DNA of 64,000 nucleotides from Cichorium intybus (taxonomy: Eukaryota; Streptophyta; Magnoliopsida; Asterales; Asteraceae), in NCBI GenBank assembly GCA_023525715.1, contig CM042016.1, positions 85,067,382-85,131,381 of the forward strand. The letters run 5' to 3'. This document shows, piece after piece, positions 31,934-43,014 of the stretch; position 1 is the stretch's first letter; each line of letters starts with the position of its first letter. The notes beneath the pieces were generated by a model. The model had not been told where the DNA came from and searched no databases. It was given only the letters and a program-made list of their open reading frames with translations. The position numbers and the translations under genes are program-made.

Positions 31934-32314
31934 TTCCTTGATGCATAATGTGATAGTCACATTTTGGTTTGTATACAGGGAATCAGTAAGGTACGGGACT
32001 CTGGCGTATAGGAGCACATTTGGATTAGATTTCCAGCTCATGCAGTTTTGAAGTTTAGTTAGATATTGAAATATTGTTATTATCTTTTCAGATGCGTATG
32101 ACATTGTCTATCATATAGTACATTGTTCAAGGATTTTGTTTTAATAAAATTGTCAATTTTCTTTTAACACATGTTGGTTGAAATATCCTTGAAATGTTGT
32201 ATGATTGTGTTGAATGCATAATTAGTAATAACTTGAATGTTGAATGCATCCAAAGTGTTTGGATTTTAGGAATTGTGCCCCTTATAATTGTTAATGTTAT
32301 AAGAATCAATTCAA

Positions 32315-32550
32315 CCAAAGGTCCAGTTGGACAGGACTTTGGAATCACTTGACTTAGAGTCACTTGATGAGTTGAGTTCTTAATGTGTAAAAAAATGAAT
32401 CAATCAAAGATCCAGTTGGACAGGACTTTGGAATCATTCGACTTAGAGTCAGATGATGATTAAGTTCTTTATAAAGCACAAATGGCAAGAAATGAATCAC
32501 CCAAAGATCCAGAGGATAGGATTTTGGAATAAGCTGACTTAGAGTCAACT
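32315..32550 (+). other. Three tandem two-hairpin modules
   Basis: Module A 32315-32342 plus 32344-32368; module B 32404-32430 plus 32433-32457; module C 32501-32527 plus 32532-32550. First hairpins pair CCAAAG/CTTTGG (A), CAAAG/CTTTG (B) and CCAAAG/TTTTGG with a G-U (C). Second hairpins share TGACT-TAG-AGTCA (CGACT in B) with outer arms ATCA/TGAT, ATCAT/ATGAT and AG/CT. Confidence 0.7.
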
Positions 32551-33664
32551 GAAGATTGCAAGTCTTGAACAGAATTAACAAAATCATAAGCTTATATAGA
32601 GATGTAAAAGAGATTAAGATTAGGAGCAACGAACACATCAGTTGCTGTGTACTGCTCGAATCCTCAAATAGAACACAATTGGTTGTACTCTACGATATTT
32701 GTCATTCGGTATGATGAATATGGCTTCGCTTATCAGAATAAGCGATTGGATTGAAACCTTGAACAGTTCAAGGATTTCAAAGGAAGTACAAGATCCACAG
32801 AACCTGAGTGACAACACAAACTGGGAAAATGTTTCACAGTTATTCTCTTCCAAGAACATTAATAGTTATAATGTGTCTTAGGGAAGATGATGGAGCATTG
32901 GTCGAAACAGTTCGATCCTCAATGTATGAGATACATTGCCAATTAGTTTCCGATACATTGAATACTAAACCAGTCAAACCATATTCCAACCACATCCTTC
33001 GACTAAGTAGGTTTTGCAGACACTGTCTGAAATGTAAAGCTGGGATTGTCCCACTTGTACATTAAAGGTCCAGGGTCTTGTAGTCTTCGTCCGAACCTCA
33101 TGACCAGCCCGAACCTAATTAGAAATGTCATTTCACTGGCTATCCCGCTGTACCTGGAAGAGAAAGAGCTCTTTTAGAAAGAACTCATGTTCTAAGGAAA
33201 TAGTGGGAGTTGGGACAGTCCTGAATGAGTTTAGGATTAGCCAAGTGAAAGAACCTTTAGTCATCACTAGGCTTAGAGCAGAAATCATATTTCTATTTTA
33301 ATACTGACATTATCTTCCCTTGACCAGTAGTACTGATCACCATCATAAGTAATTATGATCAGGGTGACATACCGATTAGTGGTAAAACACTATAGTTGGT
33401 ACGAATTTTCAATCCGACTACTTGGAAGCATTGGTGAGCCCGGTTGCTGCCAATTAAGAGAACCTTAGGACGAGATACAGTCTATGTGACAGTTTGATTG
33501 ATTTTACAACTGGTCTTAAAACCAGTGGGAGTAATCATCAAAAGAAACCTACATGGACAGAAACGTACCTTCAGAACATCTGGTTGAGTGAGACGATACT
33601 CAGAGTCAAGTAATTGACTCCGAGAGAAGCACTCTCAATAGAAGATGAAATCTGAAAGGATACT

Positions 33665-33735
33665 GCATAATGTAAGTCATTAATGGAGCGTGTGTAGATC
33701 ACCGGCACACTAATGGGGACACACAAAGAGTATGC
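33665..33735 (+). other. Conserved-loop hairpin, copy 4
   Basis: Inner stem ATTAATG/CACTAAT (33679-33685 with 33708-33714, one A-C mismatch), 22 nt loop GAGCGTGTGTAGATCACC plus GGCA, and a distant outer stem GCATA/TATGC. The weakest copy. Confidence 0.6.
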
Positions 33736-34626
33736 CAGTATAAAGGTACGTGGGCCCGAGATTACCCCATGGGCATCTCGCAAGAAAGGATATTTAGATT
33801 CTCAAAATATGCCAAAGGATTGGATTTTGAGAAAGGGCTGAAAGATATCCATTAAGATGTCAGAAAGGTTTGGATTCTCAAAATGTGCCATAAGCTCTGG
33901 ATTTTGTGAATAGTCCATAACCGTGCTAAAGCCAGTGGGAGTGTCGTTGTTATCTCTATCTCCATATGTGTGTTACATAATGTTTCTAGGAAACGTCTCT
34001 TTTCATTACAAAGTGTAATGACTTGGTGTTAAGAGACGGATCGCTATGAAAGGCTTAATAAAGATACGGCATGCTCGGGTGGTTATAAACGTCTATGAGA
34101 TAGATCGAAACTCTGCAAAAATGATCTTGATGAGACTCAAGATGCATTGCCCTAGGAAATAGTTTCCTATCATTGCAAAGTGTAATGATTTGGCATGAGA
34201 GATATAAAGAAGGTGCAACATACTCACATAATCCATTGACATATATCAGATAGATGTTGTCATCAGTATAGACTTGGCCATAGTAAGCATGATCTTAATA
34301 AGATTCAAGATGCATGAAGAAAAGTCTCCGAAAGGATATAGTTATTAAAAGTCGTGACACAAGGATTATAAGTAATCCTAAGATTCCAAAAGGGTTTGGA
34401 ATAGGACTGGATCGAATCCAACAAGTTTCTTGGATCGATCAGAAGTGTCATGAACATGTCATCATGACTTAATGCTTAGAGCATAGTGAGTCAGATTCAG
34501 GATATGACCTGGCTGGGAATACTTAATGGATTTTGTACATACGTGAGAAATCATTGGGAAATGATTGGGGTGAATGTTGATAACAATTTGAAAAGAGTTT
34601 TCAAATAATGACTTAATGGTTAAAGA

Positions 34627-34687
34627 ATTTCGTTGGCATTCCGATGGAGCGCGTGTGGCTCACCGGCACATCGTAACACCTCGAAAT
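34627..34687 (+). other. Conserved-loop hairpin, copy 5
   Basis: Outer stem ATTTCG/CGAAAT, inner stem CGATG/CATCG (34642-34646 with 34669-34673), 22 nt loop GAGCGCGTGTGGCTCACC plus GGCA. Confidence 0.7.
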
Positions 34688-35755
34688 AGTCTTAGGGTGC
34701 AGTCATGTGAACTTAAGATCCCGAGAACCATGGAAAGTCATAGTATATAGAATGGGGTTGTTAGTGAGAATGACGGTATGACCAAATTGAAATATTATCG
34801 GAAGGATATCCGATCGGATGAAGTGTATAAATGTATAACATTTGGATACACAGAAAGAGTGAAAGGTCAAGTAGACATAGATACATAACACTAATTAAAA
34901 AGTTTAAAAGGAATCTAGAAACCGATAATAGTTTTATGTAAAATCTGACTTGGTGATTACCTCGTGGAGACTTGGTAATTAGGCAAGAGTAGCCACCAGT
35001 CAAATTTTATGTTTCAATTTTGCATGTTTCACTTCCCGAATAATTTGATTATTCAAAAGTCCACAGTCGCTCATACTTTTCGGGAGTAAGTATGAACAAA
35101 GACTGTCGTGAATTGGTTTGTAGATTGTCTAAGGAGTTAGACATTGCGGTAAGACTGCTACAACGTTCATGAGTGCTTAGAAATAGAGATTTGAGTATTG
35201 GATAAACCCGCGCTCAATAGATTGCTTCATGGATTACATCACGAGCAATGTTGAGACGATAATATCGTATGATCTTGAAGCGGAGACATATGAGTTGAAA
35301 TTTACGAGTCAGTTGTGCATTGATAATGCGAAAATGCATCGGTAACTCGATGTTACAAAACGCATTGTTGTGTACGATTTGATAAGTAAAAGACACAATC
35401 ACATGAGTCAAGGCTTATTCGTTCCTTGACCCTGATGGGAAACAGATATCTGTAGGTCGCTCGATGATTTTGAAGTTGACTAAAGTGCTGGCCAGCCTGG
35501 ACTAAGTTGATGTGTTCAATTAGAAGTCCGAAAGTCATAAGCAGAATCGGAAATCGGGAAACAGAGTATCGGACAGTTATTGATCTCAATCCATGTCTCG
35601 TGTCTGAAAATATCTTGTTGGACGAAGGATCATATGATCACTTATCTATGGACAGAACTGACTGGGTCAGAGTTCGGCAGCAGTTTCTTGGAAGCTGCAG
35701 GTTGTTTATTAATCAGAAGATAAATTAAAGTCATAGACTTATCCAAGTGGGAGAC

Positions 35756-36516
35756 TGTTGGATTAGGTGTCTAAGCCATGACTTTATATTTATATTTATC
35801 TTGTTAATTGAAGCAAAGTCCATTTGGGTTGCCCTCATATCTGTAGGTTAGGATAGAGTTTAGTAGAGTAAAAGGTTGATTTATTAATTGTTTAATAAAT
35901 CAATAGAATTAATTAAATGGTTTATTAATATATTTAAGTGTTAATATATTAATTAGAAACTATAATAATTAATTGAGATTTAATCTAGAATTAACTGGAT
36001 TTAATTTAGTGATTAAATTAATTAATTAAAAGTGCAGGGACTGGTTTGTATTTATAGTTGAATTACTGACAAACCAGAAGCCAGGGGCTAGATTTGGCGC
36101 CACCTTAGAGGCTTCTTCCAAGGGTAGCGAAAAACCCTAATTAGGGTTTAGAAAGTCTGGTCCAAGTGGTCAACAGGCTTGCCCACTAAGGAGGCTCCTT
36201 ATGGTTTTAGCTGTAACCCTAGAGGCTATAAAAGGAGACTCCTGACACTCCATTTTCTGTGCCACTTTCACCAAGATTACTCTGCTGGACTGTCCTCTCC
36301 ATTGCTTGGGTGTGACTTCATTTGAGGCATGATCTCTTTGCTGCTAGCTTCAAGAACAAGATCAAAAGGTTGGTTATTCTTCATTTGATCTTTAGAAATA
36401 ATTATTGGCCTTAGGATTTTAGTTTATTATCTTCATAGAAGAAAACATAGATCTTTCTAGGGTTACATGTGAACCATAAGAAATTATTTGTTCATTGTTT
36501 GCTAGAAAACCCTTCA
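35756..36516 (+). repeat. 3' LTR of the inner element
   Basis: 761 bp, one base longer than the 5' LTR, with scattered mostly transition differences. Followed by the target duplication GATGC. Confidence 0.95.
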
Positions 36517-36521
36517 GATGC

Positions 36522-37413
36522 AACTCCTGAATAAATTAGAATAATAATTGCATCACCCAAAAATCCAACGTACATGATTTTGGAATCATTTGACTTAGAG
36601 TCATATGATGAATGCAAAATCTTGATTAATTTAACAAAGTCATAATTCACATAGAGATGTGAAAGAAATCGATATTATAGGGCAATATCCACATTAGTTC
36701 CAGTGTACTGCCCAGATCCACCTATGGATACAATTAGGTATACTTCATTATATTTGTCACTCGGTTTAGCAAATATAACTTTGTTTATCAGAATAAACAG
36801 TAGTCAAAAGCTTTGAATTGTTCAAAGATTTCAAAGTAAAAGTATAAAATCAACAAAGTTGAAATCTGAGTAAATGAGGAGCTAAGAAAACGTTTCAGTC
36901 CTTTCCTTCCAAAGAACGCTAAATTGTTATAGTATGTCTTAAAAGGAGAAATTGAACATTGTTTGAAATGGTTCGATCCTCGATGTATCAGAATACATTT
37001 CGAATTAGTTTCAAAGGATTAGATATTCCGATCAGTTAGACCATATAACCACAAATAACTTAACCCCACATCTTAGACTTAGTAGGTTGCACAGACAGCG
37101 TCTGAAATGTAAAGGTCTAGGGTAATTTAGTGTTCATCCGAACCTCATAACTAGCCTAAACCAAATCGATAGTCTCATTTCATTGGTCATCCTGCAAGTG
37201 CCTTGGATACTTGTTTACAAGTCACTCGAAACAAATGTTTGTATCTCGAATGAAGAGTCTTTCTTTGGAAAGAGCTCATATTCTAAGGAACCAGTGGGAG
37301 TAAGAGCAGTTCTAAAGAGATTCAAGGATTAACCAATGAAGGAACCTTTAGTCAACACTGGGACTTAACTAGAGATCAGATTCCTGTTAAAAAGAAGTAC
37401 TTGGCATACTTTC
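36522..37413 (+). other. Outer element post-gag region, continued
   Basis: Starts with a two-hairpin module: 36557-36583 pairs CCAAAA with TTTTGG; 36585-36609 pairs ATCAT...TGACT with AGTCA...ATGAT around TAG. The rest aligns with about 32540-33300 of the inner element. No reading frame. Confidence 0.7.
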
Positions 37414-38123
37414 TGTTGGAATAATGTCCTAGGTCATCAACTTGTGCTAATATTTCTAATAATGGCAGAGTCCTTCTGGGTTGCCCTCATGACCCAGAAA
37501 AACAAACAGAGTCAGAAAATTAAAAGGGAATGATTAGTTTATTAATTTATTAAGAATTAAATTAATTAGAAACTAAATCAATAATTTAATTGATAAATTA
37601 ATTTAGAATCAATTAAAGGGACTGGTGTAATTGATTAAAGGTTTAATAAATGGAAACAAAGTCCAGGGGGTGCGGCCGCCAAAAGGCTCTTAAGTTTGAA
37701 ACCTTAGGAGCCTTGTACTATAAATAGAGGCCTTGGGGTTTTACCCTAAGGCATCCCTTATCCTTCTAAAGGAGCCGCCAATTATCCCTTCTCCTCCCCT
37801 TTTTTGTGATTTCCTCATCACTCTGTAGGGTTTGAGGATTTTGCCTCCTTTCGAAGTGGAAGTTCTGATATGTCTGGTTTTCTGGTGTTCCTGGTTATTT
37901 TTCATTAGAGGGATTCACACTTTGGATCCTATTCGTCGTTTGCAAGATTTTGTTCATCAGATTCGTTGAAGTAGATAATCCTGAGGTACATTCTGTTTAA
38001 GTTTTGTTGCTATAACTGTTATGAACTGCATGATCCTGAACTCTGTTCATGGATAATCTATTATTTGATCTTGATAGTCTTCCGTTGCATGTGTTTAAGT
38101 GTTTAGGTGATCGAATCCCAGCA
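37414..38123 (+). mobile_element. Solo LTR with target duplication
   Basis: 710 bp, TGTTGGAATAATG...GAATCCCAGCA, flanked by CTTTC at 37409-37413 and 38124-38128. TATAAATA at 37719-37726. It shares TGGGTTGCCCTCATG with the LTRs at 25900 and 29086. It is left by recombination between two LTRs after insertion into the outer element. Confidence 0.9.
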
Positions 38124-38434
38124 CTTTCCTCCTCTTTGTACGTCTAGTAGTGTTGATCACCTTCATGACATAATATGGTCTCATAGTACTAAAAGGTGAT
38201 ACACTGATTAGTGGTAAAACACTAAGTTGGTACGGATGAGTAATTCAACTACATGGAAGCATTGGTGAGCCCAGTAACTGCCAAATAGAGGATATGAAAG
38301 GCGAGACTTAGTCTATGTATGAGTTTGATTGATCTTACACCTAGCCTAAAAACTAGTGGGAGTAATTAAATCTTCAAAAGAAAACAACATAGATAGGAAT
38401 GTATTCACATTCAAAGCAAAACTGGTTGAGCAGG

Positions 38435-38950
38435 TGACAACGCCTAGTAGTATTAAGTATTCTAGACGTAGTTTAGCCGTGTTTTAGTTAATTTATCCTT
38501 ATTAATTGGCTAATATCACTTACTTTTGTGCCAAAGTGCTTGAAAATGTTTTTAGTGTAAATGCAGGGGTTTTAGTGCAATTTTGGAGAAGTTACGGAGC
38601 AAAACAGACAAAGGAAGATGTGCAGGAAATATTAGAGACTATATATTAGCGACGCTAACATGCCAAAAGGTGGGAAATCTCCGTTTTCAAGTTCAGACGC
38701 GCGAAGAAAGTTCTGGAAGCCAATATTAGCGACGCTAATTTAGATGTGGATCAAATATAAGTTAAGGAAGGTAGTACCTAAAAGAGAGTACCTCTAATGG
38801 TTCACACCCAATAAGTCCAAATTATTAGGTTAATTGGTTAATTAAGAAAGCTCGTTATAAAAACCCTAGAGAAGGATTATAGATTCTGCTAAGAGAGAAG
38901 AAAAAATTCCAGGCTTATGGAGCTCTGGAATTGGGGCCCAGACTTATGAG
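38435..38950 (+). mobile_element. LTR-like fragment with GCGACGC palindromes
   Basis: Starts TGACAACGCCTAG exactly where alignment of the outer element stops. It contains perfect palindromes TTAGCGACGCTAA (38647-38659) and ATTAGCGACGCTAAT (38730-38744). The organisation resembles a Ty3 (perhaps Athila-like) LTR truncated at its 3' side. No second LTR, PBS or target duplication was confirmed. Confidence 0.5.
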
Positions 38951-39309
38951 GACCTAGGGGGTATTTATAGCTTGCAAGGGTGTTTAGAGATAAACCTTAT
39001 TACAAAAAAAAATCATTACCATTTGCATTACTTGCCATTTTGCAACAATTACATTCCAACCCTAAACTTATGCAAACATTGCAACCATTACATGCTTTAC
39101 ATTCAACACTATTTTTCCAAAACAAAACATGTATTATTATTAAAAGGAATCCTATTACAATAGCATTCATCACCATTCAAAGGAATCTGATTACAAAAAA
39201 GCATTCATCACCATTCAAAGGAATTTGATTACATACGGCCTAATAACACAACCACTACTAAACTACATTGCAATAACACATGCACTACTAAATTAATAGA
39301 ATTACACCT
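38951..39309. other. MITE-like fragment, no gene
   Basis: Opens with GGGTGTTTAGAGATAAACC, like hAT-type MITE ends. CATTCATCACCATTCAAAGG is repeated in tandem (39162-39181 and 39203-39222) with AATCTGATTACA spacing. No coding feature. Confidence 0.4.
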
Positions 39310-39750
39310 TAATCACTAGTAAAACAAGCGTGAACAATATAACAACCAACAACCCTACAATTATTTGCATCAATGCCACCATTTGTATCTAATCTGAGGT
39401 ACGTCATCCTTACATTCTTTCAACTCTTCTTCAACAACCCATTAAAAAAACCTATAATTCTCTATAGGAAGCTGAATAATACCATAGTTTAGGGCATTCC
39501 AAATTAGATGAAGAGTGTAAATCAATTTGGTTCTTACCTGATAATTTGAGTAACCCCAAAATTTTCTTCCTGGGTTATTTGGTGTGCCTGAAACAAATAT
39601 AGGGCAAACATCAACACAATCGCATGAAACAACGTTCTTCTTGCATCGTGATATCCCATTGACGCTTGATTCTACAGATGATGTTGGCATTGGATCGGGA
39701 TGGAGCAGCGAGGTCAAATTAGGTTGGTTGCAAACGACACAACTTAACAA
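39310..39750 (-). pseudogene. GRF zinc-finger protein remnant with C-terminal membrane segment
   Basis: Exon 1 (about 39538-39690; MPTSSVESS start or an upstream Met at 39750) contains CDCVDVCPIFVSGTPNNPGR and then KFWGYSNYQ. This is the GRF-type finger (CxCG...NPGRxFWxC), with the last Cys changed to Tyr. It ends at a good donor CAG|GTAAGA (39538/39537). Exon 2, further left on the minus strand, reads VVEEELKECKDDVPQIRYKW. After a frameshift comes a hydrophobic helix (LMQIIVGLLVVILFTLVLLV) and a stop. GRF-TM genes of this build are common small multicopy plant genes of unknown role, often transposon-associated. Lost Cys and frameshift make it a pseudogene. The decayed copia element at 39776 lies just upstream. 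Confidence 0.6.
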
Positions 39751-39775
39751 TGATGTGCTAGTGATGAGGGTAACA

Positions 39776-40208
39776 TGTTAATTTATTCCAGTCCAATAAG
39801 ATCGTATCTCAATCAAAACCACACCCATTTCATATAAACATAAGAACTTACTTAGGAATCCGATTTTGATTGGACGGGGGTTTGTTGATGACGATGTCAT
39901 TACCGAAACCTTAGAAGGAGAAATCGTATTCCCGTTATATTGCAATGTCTTTAATGGAAAGATTACACAATAACCGTTATGGTGTTCTTCGGGAGAGAAA
40001 GAAGGCGTAAACTAATTTTCTCCCCGATGTTCGTATTGTGATTTTATGGCAACTAAAGGGAAATAAACCACATTGGGTATTTATATATGTTACCCCCATC
40101 AAGTAACAATTTATATAAGTAGAGGGTATAAATCATAAATCTGCCACTAACATAAAAGATATTATAGAAATGGTCACAATGCCACATTTATGTAGATTAT
40201 TTCTAACC
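39776..40208 (-). repeat. 3' LTR of the decayed copia element
   Basis: Aligns with 44147-44598 along its length. Shorter mainly because the 5' LTR has a 40 bp internal duplication and a few indels. Confidence 0.85.
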
Positions 40209-40559
40209 TTCTCCCACTTGATCTAGTAACCGTTTCTCATAAGTTTGGCTAAGTATGAATTTATAACACTTTGTACACATACCATAGCAAAAAGATACAG
40301 CCACACGTGTTGTCCACAACACGAGACTCCCTTCAACTATATTTATACAAATGTGAACATTTTGACAAGCCAAAGATCATTATTCAATGTGGTGAATAAT
40401 TTATGTTTGTCTATAGAGTTAATCATAAGTGCGTACAAATCCTAGTTATAGACAAACTTACAACTTATGAGGAAATCATAATTAAGTACTTGGTTCACAA
40501 TATTCGATATAATGAAGCACCATGCTAGAAAGTTATATAATGTCTTTACGTAAACCCAG

Positions 40560-43014
40560 ATTGATGACATGATTTGCGAATATGTTGAGTAAAAGACCTT
40601 TCGTCATCGGATCAGCTAGCATGTCATCAGTGCTAATATACTTGATACAAAGATTGTTCTCCTCTACACATTCTCGAAAAATAAATACTTTGTACCAAGA
40701 TGTAATTCTGCGTCACTCGAACTGTTATTGTTCGACAAGATTACGATGGCGGAATTGTCATAATAGATCTTCAGCAGTCTTGAAATGGATTTAATTATTA
40801 TGTTTTCCAAAATAAGATTGCTTAACATCATTTCATGACGTGTTGTAGTATAGCCCGCAACATAGTTAAGCATCATTGTTAAGCTTATTATGTATGACTC
40901 CTCTGTGAGATAGGCCCGGATGACATCATAGATAATATATCCCAAATTAGTCCCTTAAAGATATCGTAAAATCATAGCAGATTCCAGTGATCTAGGCCAT
41001 CATTAATTCAATATTTTCCTAGTATGACCGCTATGTAATCGATATATAGATGTGTGCAAACTTGGCATGCATCAAGCTCCCACTCATCTTGAGGTATATC
41101 TAATGATCCATTTAATTTTAATGAAGTCGGTTTTCTTTATGACTTCATCAACTTTAAGTACCATTGTATATTGGCTTTTGCAACCTTTGGTAATTGAGAA
41201 GGTTCCCAAACATCATAACCAATCATGGAATGTAGCTCGTCAATTATTGCTTCATTCCATGAGAAGATTAGTAGTTATCTATGGCCTCATTATAGAAAGT
41301 AGGATCATTACATTTTCCTAAGTCATGGGCGACCTCATTTAAGTATGTTACATAATCATCAAAATCAATGAGTCTTTGAGAGCTTTTGATATCTGTAATG
41401 GTTTTATTGGGTTCTTGAGACTCGATATGAATTTATGGGATTTCCTCATTTTGAGGCATGCAATGTGAGTTTTCATATAATGAAGGTAATAAATGATTCA
41501 TGTTCAGTAATTCCCGCATGAAAAAGTCCACATATATTAATGTGTATTAGTTCCAAAAGAGGAACTTGTGGTACCTTTATTATTTCCTTTAATACATTTA
41601 ACACATGTCTCAAAATCTGTGAAATCAAGTGTTGGAAACACTCTAAACTCTCATGTACCTTAACATTCTGTCGCATGATATATGACCTAAACATTAATGT
41701 CATAACATGGATAAGTTTCCAAAACTTTCATTCACATTATATGAAAAAAAGGGTTTCGAGAACTGAATATCCAAGTACAATTATAGAGGTTTCTCTCTAA
41801 GTAACCATAACCAACAATGGCAAAATAAGCTAATAGTTACTTTAGTAATTACCAAATGTTACGTTACATACATAATTTTCTAACTTTGTACATATACTAG
41901 ATTCTGAGTCATGCTCAGTACATAATAAGTATCATATAAGTTAATACAACCGCCACCTTCCATAACTAATTGCAAGGTACATATGGCTTCAACATTTAGT
42001 TTGTAACTATTTGTGACATTAATGGTGCTTTGGTTTCTTTCCAACCTCCGGATCATATGGAATCCTTGTAAGGAGTTTGTAATATGTACCATGAAAAGGA
42101 AACATCATAATATGTGTTGTAAGGAATATTTATATTAAAGGGCTAAAATGATAAATGAATAAGTATTACCTTTCTTTGCTAGCCACTCTTTGAAACCGGG
42201 GCATTCTCGTTGGAAATGTCATTTCTTATGACAAAATTTACAATGAGGAGGACCATTTGGTTTGTTTGAATTCGAGTGTCACTTGTACTTTCCTTATGAG
42301 ACTTTGAACTTTCCCCAACTTGACCCTTGCTCTTTCTTTTTCCGGTATATGTGGTAGTGACATGAACAACATCTGCCATCTCCACTTTGAGGCTTCCTCC
42401 TCCTGGACACACATGGCGATCAACTCACTCATTTTCCATTTATCTTTCTGAGTGTTATAGTTGATCTTGAAGGGTCCAAACTGTGTGCAGGGAGAGACGT
42501 CATAATGAAGTGGACCAATAAGCCCTCACTAATCTCCATATCCATGCCTTGTAGTTTATTTGCCATGTCGCACATCATCATGATATGCTTAACGCACACC
42601 ACTCACACCATTGTCAAAATCTTTAATATTAAAGTACTCGCATGAGCCTTAGAGGTGCCTTTTAATTGTTCCTCAACATAGTTCAAGTAGGTTTTTGCAT
42701 TTTTCAGAGTCAAGGATGGCTCTACGAATTGCTACTGATATGGAGTTCTTAATGATCATGAGTGACATGTGATTCGATCGCACCCACTGATCATAAGCTC
42801 GTTTTCGATCTGTTGTACTAGTAGCAGTGAGTGCAATAGGAGGATCATGTCTTAATTCATGATCCAAGTCCATTATTCCAAGGTTTAACCTCACACTATC
42901 TCTCCATGAAGCAAAGTTAGTACCCTTCAGAGTTTCAATTCCACAATTTGTAGTTAAAGTGGATGTTGAGGTTACATTAACATGAACTGCATGCACATAA
43001 GTTACTAAAAACAT
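40560..43014 (-). pseudogene. Copia gag-pol remnants
   Basis: Gag N-terminus at 42673-43014: ETLKGTNFASWRDSVRLNLG, LDHELRHDPPIAL and NHMSLMIIKNSISVAIR. Further gag and a broken knuckle near 42180-42420. Protease-proximal segment at 41880-42092 (HITNSLQGFHMIRRL ... YDTYYVLSMTQNLVYV). Pre-integrase/integrase start at 41473-41703 (CFQHLISQI ... LLELIHINICGLFH). RNase H end at 40664-40945 (LNYVAGYTTTRHE ... RLLKIYYDNSAIVILSNN). Order and spacing fit gag-protease-integrase-RT-RNase H. Stops and frameshifts separate all parts, and reverse transcriptase motifs are not recognisable. Confidence 0.75.

Larger units (their letters stand above)
31934..35755 (+). other. Post-gag region of the inner element, no pol
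   Basis: 3.8 kb with no frame over ~90 codons and no protease, integrase or reverse-transcriptase motif on either strand. It carries three two-hairpin modules (32315-32550) and two conserved-loop hairpins (33665-33735, 34627-34687). Much of it aligns with the outer element's remnant, so it is a conserved part of the family rather than random decay. Confidence 0.7.
29086..36516 (+). mobile_element. Inner gag-only copia-type element (complete)
   Basis: LTRs 29086-29845 (760 bp) and 35756-36516 (761 bp), with about 20 differences (~97%). Target duplication GATGC at 29081-29085 and 36517-36521. PBS at 29847; purine tract CAAGTGGGAGAC before the 3' LTR. One gag frame (31094-31933), then 3.8 kb with no pol. 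Both ends are intact, so the lack of pol belongs to the element as it moved. It is non-autonomous and inserted into its relative. Confidence 0.95.
25900..38434 (+). mobile_element. Outer gag-only copia-type element, twice interrupted
   Basis: 5' LTR 25900-26674, PBS 26676, leader, gag 27751-28593. The post-gag region is 28594-29085, 36522-37413 and 38129-38434. It is interrupted by a complete related element (29086-36516) and by a solo LTR (37414-38123). Segments 36522-37413 and 38129-38434 align with about 32540-33300 and 33310-33590 of the inner element, which proves they are one interior. The 3' LTR is missing; the sequence stops at an LTR-like piece at 38435. No protease, integrase or reverse transcriptase is seen. 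Confidence 0.8.

Noticed and set aside
37414..38123. 3' LTR of the outer gag-only element
   Set aside because: It is flanked by its own CTTTC duplication, its ends differ from the 5' LTR at 25900, and the outer element's interior continues on its right side. It is an independent solo LTR.
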